The notes under the pieces: generated by a model
The model's database searches: none
Told to the model about the DNA's origin: nothing
The model's input: only the letters and a program-made list of their open reading frames with translations
Made by a program: the position numbers and the translations under genes
Shown here: positions 1 through 9,250 of the stretch, in pieces
How the letters are laid out: every line of letters starts with the position of its first letter
Position numbering within the stretch: the stretch's first letter is position 1
From: Phragmites australis
Lineage: Eukaryota; Streptophyta; Magnoliopsida; Poales; Poaceae
NCBI RefSeq assembly: GCF_958298935.1
Contig: NC_084924.1
Span: forward strand, 868,001 to 932,000
Direction of reading: 5' to 3'
Length of the DNA: 64,000 nucleotides

Positions 1-154
1 ATCGTCATTCTCTTCCTTTGCCTGAGCAGCAGCTACCTGCTTCTGCATCTCTTCAGCAATCCTCTTCAGGTGCTCCATGTTGTCAGGACCTGCAAGGATG
101 AAATCGGTCTTTGTATATCATGACCTTTGTAACGAGGCTACAAGCTACTATTTG
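1..154 (-). pseudogene. BTF3/NAC-beta last-exon fragment
   Basis: Positions 1-89 match, without a visible difference, part of the last exon of the intact BTF3 gene near 33594-33682. Positions 90-154 match the adjoining intron with about three differences. Similarity stops near 154, where LTR-like sequence begins. The intact gene has its next upstream exon about 370 bp further along; nothing like it lies at the matching distance here, so this copy has lost exons 1-4. The 3' end of the copy lies outside the window and could be complete. It is most likely a duplicated gene interrupted in its last intron by a retrotransposon. Confidence 0.85.
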
Positions 155-263
155 TAATAATAGCACTGTGATGATACAATGATGATGTAGCATATATATG
201 AAAACTTGATCCTGGTATATATGTGTTGTGCCCGGTTTTAATCCTTTAAAACTTGGTGTTACA
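155..263 (+). mobile_element. 3' end of a gypsy-type LTR
   Basis: This stretch resembles the last 80 bp of the solo LTR that ends at 55390. Both run through a 'gatcctggtatatatgtg'-like motif and a 'cccggtt' block, and end in a 'ggtgttaca' or 'gcgtgaca' terminus. It abuts the BTF3 fragment directly, so it probably marks the insertion that broke that copy. The rest of the LTR is missing and the family assignment is by similarity only. Confidence 0.5.
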
Positions 264-682
264 GTGGGGTGCTATCAAAACTGACAAAAGCGAAACCGGT
301 CGGCGCACCGAAAGCGGCGACACGATGCGACGAGATGTGAAGGGGCGCAGCACCACGCCGGCCCGTATTCGGCATCTGAGGTGCAGAATATGGCACTGTT
401 CACCGTATTCAGCATCTGACAAGGAGTTTTTGGTACCTCAGGTTCTTAATACGGTGAACAGTACCGTATTCGACACCTGAGGTACCGAAATCGAATTTTC
501 GGTGTTTCAGATACCGGATACAGATACTAGATTTACAAATACATTGATATATTATCTATTATAATAAATACGGTAACATTTTTTCTCTATTTTTGAATTT
601 TTACCCACAAAGAACAGGAAAATGTTGGCGCTGCGACGAGCTCATTGAATATTGGTCCCATGTGGGATCATTGAATATTGGT
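264..682. other. Non-coding; short direct and inverted repeats
   Basis: No gene was seen. Three direct copies of a motif close to 'ccgtattcggcatctgag' lie near 365, 401 and 463, and one inverted copy lies at 432-455. A 17-bp direct repeat, 'cattgaatattggtccc', occurs twice between about 644 and 686, just before the Mutator-type element. Confidence 0.6.
432..486. repeat. 24-bp inverted repeat with 7-nt loop
   Basis: Arms at 432-455 and 463-486 both carry a GGTACC end and match at 20 of 24 positions, separated by the loop 'gaacagt'. The transcript would fold into a hairpin on either strand. Function is unknown; it may be the terminus of a small or degenerate transposon. Confidence 0.7.
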
Positions 683-693
683 CCCCACAAATA

Positions 694-1633
694 GGGAAAA
701 ATGCACAAACCCCCCATAAGTCACTCCATTTTTTAGATTCCCCCCATAAGCCATTTTGTTGCAAAAACCCCCCAACAGTAATTTAGATTTGCAAAAACCC
801 CTCAGCAATTGTTTAATCCAGAAAATAGGTTTTCTTTAATATAAAAAATATGTAAATTCTTTAATAATTTAGATAAAGGTTTTAAAAATGATTCCTTTGG
901 TGAACTAAATAAAATGAAATGTTTTTAATTCTATTAATCTTATATATATATATATGTTTTTCAATGATAAAATAAATGTTTTAATTATGAGAAAAATTTA
1001 GAAAATCTAGAATAATATTTTAATAGGTTTTCTATATTTTTAATTATGGAAAAATGGTAAATAATTAGAAAATAAAGGGAATTTTTAATTTTTCTAGGTT
1101 TTCTATGTTTTTAATTTTAGATAACACATAAGGCAAACGTATAAGTTGCAATGGTATAAAGGGAATCTTCTCTAATTTGTCCGGCCGGCCTACCCATTGG
1201 CATGGCACTTGGCCGCATTCCAGCGCCCGGCCTCTCTTCCGTAGATGCAGAGAGTTCGGCAAGATTTAGCATCAGTCTCCATTGATTTGTCGTTATTTGT
1301 GAACACAAATAATAAATAAAATTATATCCTTATTCCTCTAAGGGACATAATTAAAATATTTATTTTATCATTGAAAAATATATATAAGATTAATAGAATT
1401 AAAAATATTTCATTTTATTTATTTCACCAAAGGAATCATTTTTAAAACCTTTATCTAAATTATTAAAGAATTTACATATTTTTTATATTAAAGAAAACCT
1501 ATTTTCTGGATTAAACAATTGCTAGGGGGGGTTTTGCAAATCTAAATTACTGTTGGGGGTTTTTGCAACAAAAAAATTTATGGAGGGAATCTAAAAAATG
1601 GAGTGACTTATGGAGGGTTTGTGCATTTTTCCC
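694..1633. mobile_element. Mutator-type foldback MITE (long TIRs)
   Basis: The element begins with 'gggaaaaatgcacaaac' and ends with its reverse complement. Inverted arms of about 290 bp (694-989 and about 1344-1633) pair along nearly their whole length, including an AT-rich inner part. The sequence 'ccccacaaata' stands directly outside both ends (683-693 and 1634-1644), giving an 11-bp target duplication, or 9-10 bp if the C run is ambiguous. Long TIRs with a 9-11 bp duplication are typical of Mutator-like elements. The middle (about 991-1343) has no transposase ORF but holds a GC-rich patch at 1180-1265 that may be captured sequence. The element is non-autonomous. Confidence 0.85.
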
Positions 1634-1644
1634 CCCCACAAATA

Positions 1645-2286
1645 ACATACGAATAACATGTGGGATCATGGAATATGGGAGCGCTTATCGAAATTTGCTG
1701 TCAGCTGGTCACATCACATGATGGAAGGAGGAGTGTATGCAACAATACATCATCTATCCCATTCGGAGAAGAATGCATCGCCAGTCGCCACCATAGCTAG
1801 CCTGCCCCCGCGAGACCAATAATTGAACTAGAAAGTAGAAACCACAGGCTCTAGATCGGCTGCTCTCGACGGCTTCTGAATCCAAAGCTATGGACGTCCA
1901 GGCTCTAGATCGGCTGCTGCTCGGCCTCTAGATCCTGCTTGGCCTCCGCCCTCCGCTTCAGATCCTGCTCTGCTCGGGCCGTCGGGCGCTCGGCCTCGCT
2001 CCTGCAGGGCACAGCCGCGCAGGCTGGCACTGAGGCTGCGGCTGTCGGCGCCCGGTCCCGGCTCGGCGGCTCCCCTCCTCCCCGGGCGGCTGGCGCTGAG
2101 CTGAGCCGCTGAAGACTGAAGAAAAGGACCGAGCCACCGAGGACCAGATTGGTGAGCACTGAGCAGCCCTCGTTTCCCTCCCTTTGATTCAATTTTAGTC
2201 CATAGAAATTAGCCCCCCCCCCCCCGATTCAATCCTGGGTCCGCCACTGCTAGAAACCACCGGCCGGCCGGCCGGCGGAGAGAGCG
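1645..2286. promoter_or_regulatory. Upstream region of the NLR-like gene
   Basis: This is presumed promoter and 5' UTR. It holds a GC-rich block at 1905-2110 and a run of C at 2214-2225, followed by 'tgggtccgccactg' at 2237-2250. The complement of that motif (CAGTGGCGGACCCA) recurs at 12468 as a transposon-like end, so a transposon terminus probably lies within 40 bp of the start codon. No clear TATA box was picked out. Confidence 0.4.
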
Positions 2287-5200
2287 ATGGCTGAGCTCGC
2301 GGCGGGCGCCGTGAGCTCACTGCTGGGCGTCATCCGCAACGAGGCGCTGCTGCTGCGCGGCGTCCGGGACGACGTCCAGTTCATCAAGGAGGAGATGGAG
2401 AGCATGAAGAGCTTCTTGGCGCACTTGGCGAGGTGGGCGCCCCCCGGCGGCGACCATGATGAGCAGGTGCGCACGTGGATGAACCAGGTGCGGCTGCTCG
2501 CCCAGGACTGCAACAACTGCATCGACCTCTACCTGTACCGTAGGAACCCGGATATCCACCGCACCAGGGGCGGACTCCGACGCTACCTCTGGTGGGTTTC
2601 CTGGTTCCTGCACAAGTTGGTCGCGCAGCACCGCGCGGCCGTCCATCTGCGCCAGCTCAAGGACCGGGCGCGCGACGTCGGCGAGCGGCGGTTGAGGTAC
2701 GGCGTGGAGGTACCGGCCAAGTCGGTGGCGGGGCAATCGTCGTCGGCGCGGGCTGCTGCACCAGGTGGCTATGCCGCTGGAGACGACGAAGAAGACGGTG
2801 ACGATCAACTCGTGGTGGCGACGGCGACCGATCATTCTGGTCCAAGAGCCTTCATTCGGCCTCGCACTCTGGATGACTACGTCGAGGCAAAGCTATTGGA
2901 GTGGTACGAAGTATTTCCTGCTAACGCCGAGGAGTCTATGTCCATCGTCATTATGGCACCGGATACTTACTGCGACGGCGTCCTCGCTCTTGCACATGAA
3001 ACTTTGGTTTTCCCACCCGGGGGCTTCGATGACGAACGCGACGGCTACGATCGCGTTGTCATGGTCGACGTCCCGGCAGTGCACCACTATTTTTTACCGC
3101 TAAGAGCCGAGGAAGTTCTCTACTACATCCTGCGCGAGCTTGAGCTCGAGCATTCCAAATCCCAAACCCAGGAGCAAGGCACAGATCAAGGCGAAGGGGA
3201 GGAGGAGGATCTTGATTCTTGGCAAGTTTACCGCAGAAAATGTGTTATTTACGAGGAAAAAAATAGGGCTATTCATAAAATCAAGGTGAATATTGAAGAG
3301 ATGAAGATTTACGAAAAGCTTGACAAGATCAAGAGTGATATTCGAGTTCGACCACAGACACTCGACCAGCTGCTTCAGCTGTACCTTGAACAAAAGAAGG
3401 GCTTGGATCAGCTGGACCTAGACGTACTCCTTCAGCTGCTGCTCCAATCAGCTGCTGCTGCGTCTCAGCAGGACCAAGTGAAGAACAAAGACATGCATAA
3501 ATTGCCAGCGTGGGACGATAACATCATCGCAAAAATTGCCAAGAAGCTTGAGGAGCATATGGAAGCAGACGAAAAGGCCAAAAAGCTTAAAGAGCAAATG
3601 GGAGTAGAAGAAAAAGAAGAAACAGCTAAGCATATGAAGGAGGAAGAAGGAGAAGGAGGAGAAAGGGCCGAAGGAGAAGGGGCAGGAGGAGAAGAAGAAA
3701 TAGCTAAGCATATGGAGGAGGAAGAAGGAGAAGAAAAAACAGCTAAGCATATGGAAGAAGAAGAAGAAACAGCTAAGCATATGGACGAGGAAGGAGGAGG
3801 AGGAGGAGAAGAAACAGTTAAGCATATGGAGAAGAAAGGGGAAGGCGCAGGAGAAGTAAAAGAAGAAGAAACAGCTAAGCATATGGAGGAGGAGGAGGAG
3901 GAAGGAGCAGGAGAAGGAGAAGAAGAAGAAAAAGAAGAAACAACTAAGCATATGGAGAAGGAAGAAGGAGCAAGAGAAGGAGGAGGAGGAGGAGGAGGAG
4001 AAGAAAAAGAAGAAACAGCTAAGCATATGGAGGAGGAAGAAGGAGGAAGAGGAGAAGGAGAAGAAAAGGAAGAAACAGCTGAGCATATGAAGAAGGAAGA
4101 AGGAGGAGGAAGAGGAGAAAAAGAAAAAACAGCTAAGCATATGGAGGAGGAGAAAGGAGAAGGAGGAGGAGGAGGAAAAGAAAAAGCTAAGCATATGGAG
4201 GAGGAAGAAGGAGAAGGAGAAGAAAAAAAAGAAACATCTAAGTATATGGAGGAGGAAGAAGGAGAAGGAGCAAGAGAAGAAGGAGAAGAAGAAGAAAAAG
4301 AAGAAGAAATAGCTAAGCATATGGAGGAGAAAGAAGGAGAAGGAGAAAAAGCGGAGGAGGAGGAAGTCGCAAAGAAGCAGAAAACCCCGATTCGTCTCCA
4401 TGAAACCCAATATGTACACATTCTGCGGGAAGTGTTCCCGAAGACCAGCAGCAGCGAGCCCCTACGGGTCCAGCAACAAGACAGATCGTTGGCCAAGCAA
4501 GCTACAATGGCCACAACGACTACATTGGGTGAAGATCAAATCAAACAAATGATCCACGACGCAAAGCAAGAGATCTTACGTGAGCTGCAGGAAGGCAAAT
4601 ATGAGAATAATCAAGCGACAGGTCAACCTGGTGTACCGGGTCAAAACCCAGAAGCTGTTTTTGAAGAAATCGAGCAGAAGATGGACAAACTCAAGCAGGA
4701 GTTTAAAGAGCAGCTGAAAATCAAAGGGCTCGTGGATGAGATTAAACATCACTTGAAGGATGACTGTCCCCTGATTATCCTCAAAGTTGATGAGATGATG
4801 GATGTATCCAGATGGGAGGATATCAGAAATGCTTTGAGCCTGTTAAAATGCAGCGCCGATTTACTGATCGTCACCACCACAAAGGGCACCCAGCAGGCTA
4901 AAGAATATTGCTATCCACGGCGGGAACCTATAGACTATTCTCTTGCTGGCCTCTACCATGATACCGTGCTCGAGCTTACTAGCCAGCAGAAGAATGAAGA
5001 CAACTACAACCCCCAGATTTTTCGCGACATCTTGGAGGAGTGTGAGCCACATGAATTCTGCATGAAGATCTTCACTCATGCTTTGCATGCTAACCCCAAG
5101 AGGAGCAATGAAGAGTTACTCAAGCTGCACAGCACCCTGCAGGCTTTGCCAAAATCATTCAACATCATTGCGAATAAGATGTTCAAGTTCTCTTACAATG

Positions 5201-5994
5201 ATCTGCCTAAAGAATACAAGTCCTGCTTGCTGTACCTAGCTATCTTCCCTCCGGGCCACAAGATTAGGCGGTCAACCTTGATTGGACGGTGGGTTACAGA
5301 AGGGCTGACATTCAAGGAAGATTGGCCCAGTTCTGTGCGTCAGGCCAACCGATGTTTTGACGCCCTTATCCACCGGTGGCTTGTTTATCCTGCTGATATT
5401 GGTGCCACAGGAGAGGTCAAGAGCTGTGTGGTAGGTGATCTAGTTCATGGATTCATTACTACGATCGCCAGAAAACAACACATCGTGGAGACACGCCTGT
5501 CACGTCACTTGGCTCGCCACTTCTCCATTTTCAATGATCTCCAACTCCGCAGCTCTGATAAAATCGACAAATTCTTCCAAAGGCTCTCTGAATCACCCCG
5601 GGTATCCCTGCTCAAGGTGCTAGATCTAGAAGGTTGTCAGTGCTTTGGTAGGAAGAACCAGCGCTACCTCAAGGACATCTGCAGCAAGATGTTACTGCTC
5701 AAGTATCTGAGCCTAAGAGGAACAAATATGACCCAACTGCCCAATGAAATCAACTACCTCCGTGAGCTAGAGGTATTGGATATCCGACAAACCAAGGTGC
5801 CTGCATATGCAACAGTAAATGTCCTGCTTTTGAAGCTGAAGCGTCTGCTTGCCGGTCACATTGATACGAGTCCAAGTAATTCTGACACCGTCCGTAGTGA
5901 CGCTGGAGGAGCGTCTCCTTTGATCCCATGGTGTAGTTTGTGTGTGGCTGTGTGCTCGTGTGGATTGCCATCTGTTCTGCAAGCTGCCTATTAA
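2287..5994 (+). CDS. NLR-like protein: Rx-type coiled coil, K-H-M repeats, NB-ARC without P-loop
   Basis: A single uninterrupted frame of 1235 codons. Residues 1-145 read as an Rx-N coiled coil (starting MAELAAGAVSSLLGVIRNEA). A linker and charged region follow. About residues 449-690 hold 13 irregular repeats of the form T-A-K-H-M followed by Glu/Gly-rich sequence. About 815-1060 resemble the later part of NB-ARC: a Walker-B-like 'CPLIILKVDEMMD', an RNBS-B-like 'LLIVTTTKG', an RNBS-D-like 'FSYNDLPKEYKSCLLYLAIF', and 'VVGDLVHGFI' in place of MHD. No P-loop (GxxxxGKT) is present. About 1100-1180 hold two or three leucine-rich repeats, then an unrelated tail rich in Ser and Cys, so the LRR is cut short. 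By family knowledge CC-NLRs are cytosolic immune receptors; lacking a P-loop, this one would not be expected to bind nucleotide normally. It could be a helper, a decoy or a decaying gene, though the long open frame argues for recent constraint or youth. Confidence 0.8.
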   Translation: MAELAAGAVSSLLGVIRNEALLLRGVRDDVQFIKEEMESMKSFLAHLARWAPPGGDHDEQVRTWMNQVRLLAQDCNNCIDLYLYRRNPDIHRTRGGLRRYLWWVSWFLHKLVAQHRAAVHLRQLKDRARDVGERRLRYGVEVPAKSVAGQSSSARAAAPGGYAAGDDEEDGDDQLVVATATDHSGPRAFIRPRTLDDYVEAKLLEWYEVFPANAEESMSIVIMAPDTYCDGVLALAHETLVFPPGGFDDERDGYDRVVMVDVPAVHHYFLPLRAEEVLYYILRELELEHSKSQTQEQGTDQGEGEEEDLDSWQVYRRKCVIYEEKNRAIHKIKVNIEEMKIYEKLDKIKSDIRVRPQTLDQLLQLYLEQKKGLDQLDLDVLLQLLLQSAAAASQQDQVKNKDMHKLPAWDDNIIAKIAKKLEEHMEADEKAKKLKEQMGVEEKEETAKHMKEEEGEGGERAEGEGAGGEEEIAKHMEEEEGEEKTAKHMEEEEETAKHMDEEGGGGGEETVKHMEKKGEGAGEVKEEETAKHMEEEEEEGAGEGEEEEKEETTKHMEKEEGAREGGGGGGGEEKEETAKHMEEEEGGRGEGEEKEETAEHMKKEEGGGRGEKEKTAKHMEEEKGEGGGGGKEKAKHMEEEEGEGEEKKETSKYMEEEEGEGAREEGEEEEKEEEIAKHMEEKEGEGEKAEEEEVAKKQKTPIRLHETQYVHILREVFPKTSSSEPLRVQQQDRSLAKQATMATTTTLGEDQIKQMIHDAKQEILRELQEGKYENNQATGQPGVPGQNPEAVFEEIEQKMDKLKQEFKEQLKIKGLVDEIKHHLKDDCPLIILKVDEMMDVSRWEDIRNALSLLKCSADLLIVTTTKGTQQAKEYCYPRREPIDYSLAGLYHDTVLELTSQQKNEDNYNPQIFRDILEECEPHEFCMKIFTHALHANPKRSNEELLKLHSTLQALPKSFNIIANKMFKFSYNDLPKEYKSCLLYLAIFPPGHKIRRSTLIGRWVTEGLTFKEDWPSSVRQANRCFDALIHRWLVYPADIGATGEVKSCVVGDLVHGFITTIARKQHIVETRLSRHLARHFSIFNDLQLRSSDKIDKFFQRLSESPRVSLLKVLDLEGCQCFGRKNQRYLKDICSKMLLLKYLSLRGTNMTQLPNEINYLRELEVLDIRQTKVPAYATVNVLLLKLKRLLAGHIDTSPSNSDTVRSDAGGASPLIPWCSLCVAVCSCGLPSVLQAAY
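3631..4342 (+). repeat. Tandem purine-rich coding repeat (K-H-M/acidic)
   Basis: Thirteen irregular units, each carrying 'gctaagcatatgga' or a close variant followed by GAA/GAG/GGA tracts of differing length. Units span about 10-33 codons. The variants EHM and KYM each occur once. The other strand also stays open here and would encode Phe/Ser-rich sequence, which is a by-product of the purine bias. The length probably varies between individuals. Confidence 0.9.
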
Positions 5995-8085
5995 TTTCTA
6001 TCTGTTGCGCATGCGCGTGTGCTTATGTTTTGCATGTGTTTTGACTGTGTCCGGTTACTTGCTCTACATGAGTGCTTTGTGATTGTGGTTGAGCATAATG
6101 GCTGTGTCTATGCTCACGGATTTGAATTTGTGTGGCTTTCCTCTGTATCGAACATCATGCATGGTTTCATGTAATAAGTGCGACATTTTTGCGCACATTT
6201 GACTTCTTATTAATGTAACGTGTGCTATATTATATGCTTGGACTGGGCAGCGGTGTGTTTCACAATATATAGTAGTACTACCTGTAACTAGTTAGTATCC
6301 CGCGGCAACATGGTTGAGATATTCCAACAGCAAACATATCGTTGACAGCTGTTCAACATTTCTGACAGTCAAGGTATAAGTACAGTCGAAAGCAAGAGCC
6401 GTTTTAGTTGCATCATTAATTGGCTATGCCCCAAACAGATTTATGTATCTATAGCAGATCATAGGAAACTTGAAATATCTTACAAGGGTGAAATCAATCC
6501 GATATCGGAAGACATCAAGCAGTACGATAAGGAATTGATGTAATATTCATGGGCTGGCGACCCAATCTGACCCATTCAGCATACGACAGGATACATAGGT
6601 TGTTTTCTTATGAAACTTACAGGATACATAAGATGTCATTTATCCCTTTTTACATGAGGCTTGCCCTAAATTTAATCCTCCCAGATAGTACATGCCACTA
6701 TCTCAAGAGAGACTATTTTGCATGACTGCTCCTACATAGGACATGACATAAACAAAACAGGGAACCCTGCTTAAGGTAAATATTTCATGCTCTCCAAGAA
6801 AGTGCAAGTGCATACATGCCACAATGAACGTCCAAAGACAGTAGAAAGGACCATAACCTTTTGGAATCTGTTGTAGTCATAGCAAGGAAAGCAAAAGACA
6901 GTTTTTTTTTTTTTGAAACCACCACGGCACTCCTTTAAGAAATTTCAACAGGCGATGCTCTGGAACCAAGGTAAGACCGTGGCCTGTCCATGTAGGCATG
7001 TATCTGTTAAAAGGGCGGGGGGGGGGGGTGCATCCTTTCTATTGCATTGCCAATTACGTTAATCATTTCACACACTAAGGCGGTTATGATATTATGCATT
7101 ATTTGTTTCAGATAAAAGCTATTCTAGATAACAGTTTCATTAACCCATCATATCAAACATGTGGCGTGCAAAAAAAGATAGACAAAGGAAGGACCATGCT
7201 TGAAAACCTGTTATTGATTATAACATTGGTTATAATTTTCTGAATCATTAAAAAGTGTAGCCAGGTATGCGTGATAATTTCATTTGATGCAAGGTGGTAC
7301 TTAAATATGCTATATATTTGGATGTACTCGGCAAAATATTATTTGAGTATAGCGCTGGATATGCCTATCTGATGGTAAGCATTAATCTGCTCTAGGCATA
7401 AAACTAAAGGAATAATTACTGCTAACTGTTGCACTGATAAACTTTCATGTGGCTGCTCTGCAAAGGAAAAGTGTATTCAAGGGATATATATCGTGCCCTC
7501 CTTGCTGAAGCTGAACATAGTGAAAACTATATTAGTCGGCGCAAGTTGGAAGAGTTGGTCTATTCAATTTCCAGACACAAATAATCAACAAACAATGAGG
7601 AGAAAGTTCCCTTCCCTTTTTCTTTGAATGTACTCGAGTACTGCAAAGTACCAGAATGAAGTGATAGTGCCACAAAATCAAGGTCTATAACTGAGAATCA
7701 TGCTGATAATTTAGAATACCTTAGATCACAATTTCAAAGCACTCTTAGGATGAGGTTGTCACCTTCTATCGAGCTATATGTTGCACAATTCACTTATATT
7801 CTTGATTTATATCAAGTTCCAACACAAACTATTGTGTTACTTATTAAAGCATACTCTTATGAACAGTCCTTGTTTCAAGCAGAAAATAGGAGAAGGCAAA
7901 ACAATTACTACCTCGTGAGGTTCTCTTGCGGAGCTCATGAACATGATGACCTCTGCGAATCGTATGCTCGCACTTGTCCTTCACACCCAAACCACGCCAG
8001 CGTGCTTGCTCCACACCCTCAGCTGTATGCAATCACAACCGTCCATATCTCCAGCACGAATCTCCAATACCGCGTGACCCGGTAG
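5995..8085. other. Intergenic, AT-rich, no gene seen
   Basis: The 3' flank of the NLR-like gene and about 2 kb of unassigned sequence. A T run lies at about 6902-6914 and a G run at about 7016-7028. The open frame at 7750-8085 on the plus strand has no recognisable domain and is treated as chance. Confidence 0.5.
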
Positions 8086-9250
8086 CTATGGGTCGGGCGA
8101 CTGATGCATAGGAAATCCGGAAACACACGCACGCACTCCAATAAAGTCTATTTGGACTCTTCCAACCTGGCATCGGTGTCTCCACGATGTGTTTTCCTGG
8201 CGGTCTTGGTGAATGAGTTCATGAACTGTATCACCTACCAGGCAGCTCTTGACCCTTCCTGTTGAGCCAATATAACCAGGAGAAAGAAGCCACCGGTCGA
8301 TGAGCGCGTCAAAACATCGCTCGGCCTGACGGACTGACCTAGATATGAGCCCTTCTGCAACCCACCGTCCTATCAATGTTGAGCGCGTGGTGTTGTGTCC
8401 TCGAGGGAAGATGGCTAGGTACAGCAACCAGGACTTGTATTCTTCAGGCAGATTACCATAGGAGAACTTGGAACATATTCTTAGCAATGCTATCCAATGA
8501 TTTTGGCGAGACCTGCAGGGTGCTGTGCAAGTTGCTCAATTCTTCATTGCTCCTCTTGGGGTTACCGTACAAAGCATGAGCGAAGGTCATCGTTCAGACT
8601 CAAACTTGGCCAAGATGTCGCGAGAAATCTGGGGGTTGTAGTTGTTGTCTTCATTCATCTGCTGCCTTGTAAGCTCAAGGACGATATCATGGTATAGACG
8701 CACAAGAGAATAGTCTATAGGCTCCCGTGGTGGATAGCAGTATTCTTTGGCCCGTTGAGTGTTGAATGTGGCGTTCAACACCAGTGTACGGGCGACGCAA
8801 CCCAACAGGCTCAAAGCATTTTTGGTGTCCTCCTATCCGGATACATAGTCAGGCCTTTGGTGTCCTCTCCAACAGGATCTGTAAATTTGAGGATTCTAAT
8901 GCTACAGTACTTTGGGGGGTACTGTAGCACTAGAAATTCGTCTCCAACAGAGTCTGTATCCAGTGATACAGTACTGCTACAGTGTTAGGGATAGGGGATG
9001 CTGTAATAGTATTTTGAGGATGAAAATTTGAGGTAGCTGTTGGAGATGGTCTCATAATCAAGTTCGAGGATAACCAGGATCCCATCACGACGTTTCAAAC
9101 GATCAATAATCTTGTCCACGATCCCTTTGATCTGCAGCTGCTCTTTCATCTTCCACTGGATTTTTTTTCGATCTTCTCCATGGTTTCTTCAACGATAGCA
9201 TCCGGGTTTGATCCTGACCTGGTTTACCACCTGTTTCTCCGCGGATTTGT
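8086..9250 (-). pseudogene. Broken inverted paralogue of the NLR-like gene
   Basis: Read on the minus strand this matches residues about 780-1065 of the gene at 2287-5994. Near 9240-9050 it matches the linker and the 'LIILKVDE' segment (here 'LVILELD'). At 8814-8590 it matches 'AKEYCYPRREPIDYSL'. At 8487-8200 it matches the RNBS-D block and 'RWVTEGL' (here 'RWVAEGL'). Lesions seen are a stop at the Trp codon just before the 'NALSLL' equivalent, a frameshift near 8200 after the MHD position, and a MITE inserted at about 8866-9047. No coiled coil or K-H-M repeat accompanies this copy. It lies about 2.1 kb from the intact gene in opposite orientation. Confidence 0.85.
8866..9047. mobile_element. 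MITE with 'CATCTCCAACAG' ends
   Basis: The ends read 'tctccaacag' on the left and 'ctgttggagatgg' on the right, with repeated 'acagtact' and 'ctacagt' motifs inside. The right end, reverse-complemented, matches the left end of the element at about 49461 over roughly 45 bp, including 'attttcatcctcaaaa'. It splits the NLR pseudogene between the 'LVILELDYE' codons and the 'VS..ED' codons. The type (hAT or PIF) is not certain and the target duplication is not clear. Confidence 0.7.

Noticed and set aside
2592..3103. Alternative-frame ORFs inside the NLR-like gene
   Set aside because: Shadow frames of a GC-rich coding region; the main frame carries the domain.
3448..4514. Long minus-strand open frames rich in Phe, Ser and Leu
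   Set aside because: They are the complement of the purine-rich K-H-M repeat. Stops are absent because of base bias, and they lie inside the real plus-strand gene.
7750..8085. Plus-strand 111-codon frame
   Set aside because: No recognisable domain or splice context, and it ends at the boundary of an opposite-strand pseudogene.
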